From a virus: DNA of 32,579 nucleotides. Position numbers and translations under genes: made by a program. Under the pieces are notes generated by a model. It was given only the letters and a program-made list of their open reading frames with translations, did no database searches and was not told the origin of the DNA. The stretch's first letter is position 1; each line of letters starts with the position of its first letter. The stretch spans positions 1 to 32,579 of IMG/VR virus record IMGVR_UViG_3300034060_000488; one strand, given 5' to 3'. Positions 22,925 to 30,400 of this stretch are shown here, one piece after another.

Positions 22925-23605
22925 ATGGCATATACACGCGGAGATTCAAAAAACATTATTGTTGGTGCCGCAGCCATGTTCGTTTCAACGGCAGGAGAAT
23001 TCGATCCAGATACAGTAGTCTTCCCAGACTTTGTTGAGGACGATTCTTATCTAGATACCCTTACCGATTCAGCTGAGGGTCAGGCTCTTGTTCGTAACAT
23101 TGGTTACACCACAAACGGTCTTGAACTACAATTCCAACCAGATTTTGGTGAGGTTCAGGTAGATCAACTTCTTGACGTTGCAAAGCTTTACAAGCAAGGT
23201 ATGCAGGTGAATCTTGCAACAGCATTTGCTGAAGCAACACTCGAAAACCTTCTTGTTGCAATTGCAGCACCAAGTACAGACTACAATGGCAGCGTCACAT
23301 TGGATACACCAATGGACACAGGAACAATTTCTCAGGCTTCAAGCCTTGAGCTAACTTCTGGTGCTATTGGAGAATGTCCAGTAGAAAGAGGTCTTGTTGC
23401 AGTTGGTCCAGGAACTGGCGATTGCGATCCAGATGCTTACATTGAGCGCATTTATGTTGCTTACCGTGCTTTGTCAATTGACAACGTAACGGTATCAGCC
23501 AAGCGTGACGAGGCTTCGATGTTCGAAGTTTCATTCCGTTTGCTTCCTGCAAACAATGGATCATATGGAAAAATTGTTGATAGAACTATCAATAGCACAA
23601 CCTGA
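22925..23605 (+). CDS. Major tail tube protein
   Basis: The 226-residue product occupies the tail-tube slot between the terminator candidate and the tail assembly chaperones. The sequence is beta-rich, with the strand-and-loop pattern of tube subunits (LVRNIGYTTNGLELQFQPDFGEVQVDQ, in which an acidic DFGEV turn is typical) and ends ASMFEVSFRLLPANNGSYGKIVDR. Its codon usage resembles the capsid gene, with many C-ending codons, as expected for an abundant virion protein. It has a strong AGAGAGGT site and its own promoter, and is followed by a GC-rich hairpin. Confidence 0.8.
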   Translation: MAYTRGDSKNIIVGAAAMFVSTAGEFDPDTVVFPDFVEDDSYLDTLTDSAEGQALVRNIGYTTNGLELQFQPDFGEVQVDQLLDVAKLYKQGMQVNLATAFAEATLENLLVAIAAPSTDYNGSVTLDTPMDTGTISQASSLELTSGAIGECPVERGLVAVGPGTGDCDPDAYIERIYVAYRALSIDNVTVSAKRDEASMFEVSFRLLPANNGSYGKIVDRTINSTT

Positions 23606-23631
23606 TAAAAAAATAATTGAATAGGCTATGG

Positions 23632-23655
23632 CCCCCCAGTGCATTGCACGGGGGG
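23632..23655 (+). terminator. Terminator-like GC hairpin after tail tube gene
   Basis: CCCCCC (23632-23637) pairs with GGGGGG (23650-23655), and an inner GTGC/GCAC stem encloses ATT. There is one unpaired A and no T-tract. It lies 8 nt before the next promoter. Confidence 0.7.
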
Positions 23656-23663
23656 TCTAGTCA

Positions 23664-23672
23664 TGATATAAT
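23664..23672 (+). promoter_or_regulatory. Extended -10 promoter TGATATAAT
   Basis: Hexamer 23667-23672. Predicted start near 23679, leader about 27 nt, with AAGGGA (23691-23696) before ATG 23706. Confidence 0.68.
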
Positions 23673-23705
23673 ATTCTCACAAACTAACCGAAGGGAACGT
23701 GCAAA

Positions 23706-24041
23706 ATGGCAACAACAGTTTATGACTCATCAGAAATCGAAATGATGGATGGAACTAAAGTAAAGATGCGTCCACTAAAGATTTCACTTCTAAGAGAATT
23801 TATGAAAAAGTTTGAGGGAATTACAGATGTTGCAGAAAGCAACGATCAGTCTATGGATCTCTTGATGGATTGCGTACAGATTGCTATGAAGCAATATAAT
23901 GAAAAGTATGCTGAAAATCGTGAAGAACTAGAAGATAATATTGACCTTCCCAGTGTGTATAAGGTAATCGAAGCAGCAGCAGGAATTAAACTGGATGCAG
24001 AGGGAAACGTTCTGACGACGGCGACTCTTGGAAAGAGTTAG
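23706..24041 (+). CDS. Tail assembly chaperone, short form
   Basis: The 111-residue product is small, helical and acidic (IEMMDGTKVKMRPLKISLLREFMKKFEG, then CVQIAMKQYNEKYAENREEL), and sits between the tail tube and tape measure genes, as the gpG-type chaperone does. These proteins coat the tape measure during tail assembly. Its 3' end carries the slippery heptamer GGGAAAC at 24002-24008, and a -1 slip there extends it into the next frame. The normal stop is at 24039-24041. Confidence 0.85.
   Translation: MATTVYDSSEIEMMDGTKVKMRPLKISLLREFMKKFEGITDVAESNDQSMDLLMDCVQIAMKQYNEKYAENREELEDNIDLPSVYKVIEAAAGIKLDAEGNVLTTATLGKS
24002..24008 (+). promoter_or_regulatory. -1 programmed frameshift site GGGAAAC
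   Basis: The zero frame reads G GGA AAC; slipping back one base gives GGG AAA, a canonical X XXY YYZ heptamer. The -1 frame is open from here to 24415. A 6-bp hairpin (24024-24029 with 24033-24038, loop GGA) starts 15 nt downstream and may help. Confidence 0.85.
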
Positions 24042-24415
24042 ACCTCGCAAAACTAGAATCTGAAGTATTCCTTTTGGGTATTTGGAAAGATTATGAAGAA
24101 TTAGAAAGTAATCTTTCCATGCCAGAACTCACTGCAATATTAACAGCAAAAAGAGATGACGACTATCAAGAAAAGAAGTTTTTTGCAGCAATACAAGGAG
24201 TAGATCTTGATGGTGAAAATGGAAAAGATCGTGGTCAAAAAGAATGGGAAGATATGAAATCAAGAGTTTTTAGCGGGGGGAATTCTAAAGATTCTAGTGA
24301 CATAACTTCTTTGCAAGGACATAATGCATCAAAAGCTGGTTTTGGAATTGGAAAAGGGTTAGAATACTCTGCAGGAAAAGGAAAAGACAACAATCCGAAA
24401 AACCCATTTTCATAA
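24008..24415 (+). CDS. Tail assembly chaperone, frameshift extension
   Basis: This frame has no good start of its own: the first in-frame ATG (near 24119) lacks a ribosome binding site. It is expected to be made as a -1 fusion to the gene at 23706, giving about 236 residues in total (101 before and 135 after the slip). The extension holds LDLAKLESEVFLLGIWKDYEELESNL and RDDDYQEKKFFAAIQGVDLDG, a helical pattern typical of the T part of gpG/gpGT chaperones, then a polar Gly/Ser/Lys tail ending NNPKNPFS. The T part usually recruits tail tube subunits to the tape measure complex. Confidence 0.85.
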   Translation, partial: RSDDGDSWKELDLAKLESEVFLLGIWKDYEELESNLSMPELTAILTAKRDDDYQEKKFFAAIQGVDLDGENGKDRGQKEWEDMKSRVFSGGNSKDSSDITSLQGHNASKAGFGIGKGLEYSAGKGKDNNPKNPFS

Positions 24416-24444
24416 GAAAACTATATGAAAAAAGATGTGCCTAA

Positions 24445-24453
24445 TGGTATAAT
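24445..24453 (+). promoter_or_regulatory. Extended -10 promoter TGGTATAAT
   Basis: Hexamer 24448-24453. Predicted start near 24460 in AAGGTGAA, the likely ribosome binding site of the tape measure gene (ATG 24476). The leader is about 16 nt. Confidence 0.67.
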
Positions 24454-24475
24454 TTAATAAGGTGAATATTTAAAA

Positions 24476-27400
24476 ATGGCGACTTCAGCAAATGCTAATA
24501 TTAATGTAATTGTTAATACGTCGCAGGCGCTTGCTCAATTAAAATCATTGCAAGCTCAAGTGGCTGCAACAAACCAAGGTATGGCAGCATCAAGTGCCGG
24601 AGCCTTAGCACAACAATCAGCATTGAATAAAGCACTTATGAATAGTGCTAATGCAAGTAGGATGTGGAATGCTCAAATAATTCCAATGACTACTGCGACA
24701 GATAGATTCTCTGAGTCAATAGACAAAGGAAGGCTATCTCTTGGTCAATATTCCAGATACGCTGCATCTCAGCTTCCAGGAATGAGTAGAGTATTTAAAC
24801 GAGAATTCGATATGATGTCTCGCGTTGCCGAACAAAATGTTCGAAGAATGCAAACTCAGTATGTTGCTCTAGGAAAAACAGCCACGGGTGCTTCTCAAGC
24901 TATGGCCCTTACTCCAAATCACTTAAACAATATGGCCTCAGCTTCTGCAATGGCAACACAAAGACAAGTATTAATGAATAGAATGATTGATTTAGGATCA
25001 ACAAAGCTTCTTAACTGGGGTAAAAATACTCAGTGGGCTGGTCGTCAGCTTATGGTGGGATTCACTCTACCCTTAGCAATGCTGGGTACTGTTGCAGCAA
25101 AAACATTTAAAGAGATAGATCAATCATCAATTTCTTTTAAAAGAGTTTATGGAAATCTGTCAACTACAACTGCTGAAATGGAAAGAAATCTTGAGGCAGT
25201 AAAAGATCTTGGTATGGAATATACAAAGTATGGTAAAAGTCTTTCTAGCACGATAGAGCTTGCAGCAAAGGTAGCTGCTACTGGAGCACAGGGAGAAAGC
25301 CTAAGTGCGGCTACGGAACAAACTATAAGATTGGCAACCCTTGGGTTGATGGAATATGATGAAGCACTTGGCGCAACCATTGCTCTACAAACCGCATTTG
25401 GTGTTTCCAATGAAGATTTAACATCTACAATTGATTTTCTTAACGTCACAGAAAACGAAACAATCCTTACTATGCAAGATATGGCTGCCGCTATTCCTAG
25501 AGTGGCCCCTGTTGTCAAGGGACTTGGTGGAGATATAAAAGATCTTGCTGTAATGATGACTGCTATGAGAGAGGGAGGCGTTACTGCAGAACAAGGAGCA
25601 AACGCCATTAAGTCAGGTCTTGGAAGATTAATTAATCCAACTAAGGCAGCTAGAGAAGAAATGGGTAAGTATGGAATAAGCATTGATGCTATTACTCAAA
25701 AAAATAAGGGAGACCTTATGGCTACCCTTGATGATTTTGGAACTGCTCTTGCCACACTTGGAGACTTTGAACAACAACAAGTTTTGCAAAAGGTTTTTGG
25801 AACTTATCAGTATGCAAGGTTGGGGGCATTATTCAAGAACCTAGTTAGAGATGGTAGTCAGGCAAAAAGAACTCTTGAACTAACCAGCATGTCTGTAGAA
25901 GATTTGGCCTCTGTTTCAGAAAAAGAACTTTCTAAGATTGAAGAAGCTACCAGCACCAAATTTGCAGCAGCAATGGAAAGACTAAAGGTATCCATTGCTC
26001 CAATTGGCGAAACATTTATGAAGGCAATAATGCCAGTAATTGATTTTGTTGCAAAAATAGCAAATGCTTTTAATGACTTACCAGATGGAATTAAAAAAGC
26101 TATAACCATAGGTATTGCGGTCGTTGCAGGAATAGGTCCTATTATCCTTATGACAATAGGTTTGCTTGCAAATGGTATTGCAAATATAGTGAAATTAACT
26201 CAAACTACAAGAAAGTTTTTTGCTCGACTAAAAGGAGACTCTAGTGCATTCCAGCACTTGACAGCAGAAGAGCATGAAGCAAGAGGGGCAGCAGATGCAC
26301 TAAGCAGGTCAACTGATAATCTTACAGGAAAATTCCTGGGTCAAAGAAAAGCATTAGATAGCCTTGTTGGAATGCTTGGTAATTATTCAAAAGCTTTAAG
26401 TGCAACAGTTATGTCAGCCCCCATGATGATGGGTGCAGCTAGTCCTAGGGGTAAAGCTGGTAGATCTATAGTAACTGGTCCACAGACTAGGGGAGTCGTT
26501 GCTCGCGGATACAGCAAGGGAGTTACAAAAGTTCCTGGAATGGGTAATGAAGACACCATACCAGCACTTCTTACTCCAGGAGAGTCTGTTGTAACAAAAG
26601 AAGCAACACAAAAATATTCCTCAATTATTGCTGCAATGAATGCAGGAACTTTACCAGGGTTTAATAGTGGCATTACTGGATATACAAACCAAGTAGTTCC
26701 TATGACCGCCTCCGCCAATCTTTCAAAATTAGCAACCTCGGCCCCATCCGCAGAACAATTGGGATCTGGATTAGCTGCGGGATTTGCAAGAGGGTTTGCT
26801 AAAAAAACAGCTCAAGAAGTTGCTGTTGCAGAGGCCGCATACAAAAGACTGACCCCAGTAATGAATCAATTTTATAATAATTTTCAAGCAGAAGTTGACC
26901 AAACAATTAAGGCAACTGGAAAAGCAACCTTAAACGAACAACAATTAGAGCAGGCCAGATTAAGAGCAGCAAAAACAACTGCAGCTGCAATAAAGGCACA
27001 AGAGACTGCTACAGGACGAAGAGTCTTGAGTGGGCCACTAAGAACTTCCGCAATGCAGTTTATGGGGGCACCTGGATACACTGCACCAATAACAACACTA
27101 AATAGAACGGGGGCTGGTCACGCAGACCCACTAGGAAGAGCCTCCCTAATGGGAGTAAGGTCCTTACGTTCTATGGAAAATCCAACTACAAGAGACAGGC
27201 TTGGGATTGGATATAAAGGATTTGGGAGAGGTCTCTCAGAGTGGGCTGGTCAAAAAGCAGGCATTTCTGGTCCAATGCACTTTGGTCACCTATCTTCTCC
27301 AAAAGCAATTCCCCTTAGTGCAGCAGATCAAATGGCTTCAAGACCAGGTGCATCTACAACTGCTCCGAAAGTTATTGCTGCAGTGAGATCTGGAGCAGCA

Positions 27401-30400
27401 GCAACTGCATCTGCTCTAAGAGCTGGAGGGGATTCGGCACTTGGTATATCTAGTCCTTCTAAGGTTGCTGAAAATACAATGAAGCAGTATGTAGACGGTA
27501 TTGAAACTGGTACTAAGAAAAATACTACCAGGGCATCAGCAGCAGGAAAGGTAGTTGGAAACTCTTTTGCAGCATCAGTAAAGGCAGCAATTCTTTCTGG
27601 TGGAGCCCTTCCACCGTTACCCCCAATTGGTGGAGGAAAGACAATGCCTGCAGAAGAACCAAGGCCACAGTCTGCTGCAGCAAAACAAGCAAAAATGATA
27701 AAAGATCAAATTATTGGCGCAAGGGCAGAAATAAAAACAAGCGGCAACACTCTCAAACAAGACACTAGAGGAATATTTAAAGAAATGGGAAACATCTTTA
27801 GAATATTGCCTCAGCTTGGAAAAGAACTTTTAAGAAATCTTAAAGAGCCTATGCAAATTCTTGGAGGAATTCTTAGGCAAATTTCTGGACCATACGTAAA
27901 GCCAATCGTAGATGCATTTAAGTTTCTAAGAGATACGGTAGTTGGAAATGTTAAATTGGCTGCAGCACTTTTTGTAAACGATATAAAAAAGATACCAGTA
28001 ATCTTAAAGGGTGCCGTAAGTGCTTTTACTACAAAAGTAAAAAGTGCTTTTGAGATGGCGGCACTTAGAACTTCTGTTGCTATGGACTCAATTAAATCAT
28101 TACCAGCAAAAGTAAAGAGTGCTTATGAAAATGCCGCAATAAGAACAATAATTGCCCTTGATTCAATTAAAAAACTTCCAGAAACAATGAAAAATAAAGC
28201 AGCAGATTTACAAAGAAGGTTTAATGATTTTAAAACTAATCTTCCACAGAATCTAATGAGAGCAAAAAACCAAGCATTTTATCGTGGTCAAGATGCAATA
28301 AATAGAGGAAAAGAGTCTTTAAGAGGAATATCAGAAAAGTTTGCAAAGATGAGAGAAAGATTTTCTGCAAGCAATGCCCAAGCAGCATCCTCACTAAGAG
28401 AAGGATCTATGAGAGGGGCTGCAAGGTCTTATGTTCCAGACGCGGCAGCAGCACAAGTAAAAACAATCTCAGAGCAAATAACTAAAGCCGCAACAAATGT
28501 AAAGGCTCAACTTACTCAAGCAGCTAAGAGTGTTACAGATAGCGCAAGGCTTGCAAAAATTCTTCTTAAGGATGGAGACTTGCGTGGAGCGATGAGGGCA
28601 ATGACCCCAGACAAGGTTGCTCAAGCATTTACTGCAGCGACCAAACCAATAATTAATGCTTCAAAGGTAGCATACGGAAAACTTGTTGATGGAGCAAAGT
28701 TTATTGATAGTAAGGTTAAGGGAGCAGCAGAGGTAGTTAGCAAGAAGCTTTCTTCTGCTGGACAAAAGTTGTCTGCAGCAGGAGCAAAACTTGCAAACTC
28801 TATTCAAGTTGCAGGTCAGGCTCTTGCAATGAAAGATCCAAGGACAGCCCTAAGAGCCTTAACTCCAGACAAGGTTGCATCTGCTTTGGGATCAGCAAAA
28901 GTACGTGCTGGAGAAATGTATGGAGCAGCAAGAGATAAGGCAGTCTCAGCAGCCTTGTCTGCAAAAGCAACTGGAATAACTGCCTACAATGCGTTACTTG
29001 CAAGAGATGTCAAGACATTTATTAAAGCACTTACCCCAGACAAAGTGTGGGCAGCAAGCTCAAAACTTGTTGCATCAATATCTAATGCTGGAAAACAAGT
29101 TGCTGCAGCAGGAAAGTTTGCATACGATACAATAATTTTTAATGCCAAGGCAGCAATAGCATTAGGGCCAGGAATTATTAAGGATGGCTTTAACTATGTT
29201 AGATCTTCTTTGATAACTGGTGCTAATTTTATTAAAGACACAATAGCTGTTAACGTTAGGGCAGCTCTTGTTGTTGGGGCTAGTGAAATTAAAAAAGCTT
29301 TCGTAACTGCAAAAACATTCATTGCTAATGGTGGAAAGTTTATTTTTGATACCGTAAAGGTAAACATTGGTGCCGCGTTGTTATTGGCAAAAAATGAAAT
29401 AACAAGAATTGGGGGAATCTTAAAAACTGAAGGACCAAAACTTAAAGCTAGCTTGACAGATGCTGCAAAGGGTATGGTTGGGGCAGTCAAGGGCGCTGGA
29501 GTAATTCTTGCAGATAGCATTAAGTCTGTCGGAAGCCTCGTTAGGGCTGCTGGCGCTTCACTTGTACAAGGAGGCAAAGGATTCTTGAAGGGAGGCTTTA
29601 ACGAAAATACTGGAACGAATAGAGGACAAAGGCTAGCTGGATCAGGAAACACCGCCATGATGGGCCTCATGGGGCTATCTATGGCAGCATCTTTTGCTGG
29701 AGGCAGTGTTGGAGAAATGGCACAAAAAATCATGCCAGTAACTATGGGACTGATGGGTCTACAAATGATTCTTCCTATGTTGACAAATCCAATGGGGCTA
29801 GCCATTATTGCTACCACAGCTTTAGTCGGTGGATTTATTTATTTAAGAAAGCAATTAGACGATACAGCAAAAGAAGCAGCAAACCTTGGTGCAAACATTG
29901 GCGGCGTTGCTAATGGCATGAAGATTATCGAAGAAGCAACTGGATTTAAAGCCCCTGACGCTAAAGATAGATTGTTTAGATTTAGCGATGAAGATAGAGA
30001 AGCTATGGGTCAATTTGGTTCATATTTTGAATCTGAAGGTGGGAGTAAATTTATTGAAGATTTGCGTAATGCAACATCAGAAGAAAGATATCAAAAAGTT
30101 TCAACTCTTCTTACACAAGCCGTAGCAAGTGGATTAGAAGAAGATAAGGCAAAAGCATTTGGGATGGCTATTGCAGAAGCAACAGGAGATGCTCTTCTTA
30201 ATTCTAGCATTGCAAGAGATTTTGCAAATCAAGTATTTGGCCAAGGATCTAAAACGCTTATTGATTTAGAGGAAACCAGAATGAAAAGTGCCCCAGAAGT
30301 TGACCTGTCCAAGATTAATCTTGAGGGAGGCAGATTCGGCGCAACAAACAGGAAAATTGAAAAAGAAACGAAAGAAAGTGGCGGAGGGATCTCTGGATAT

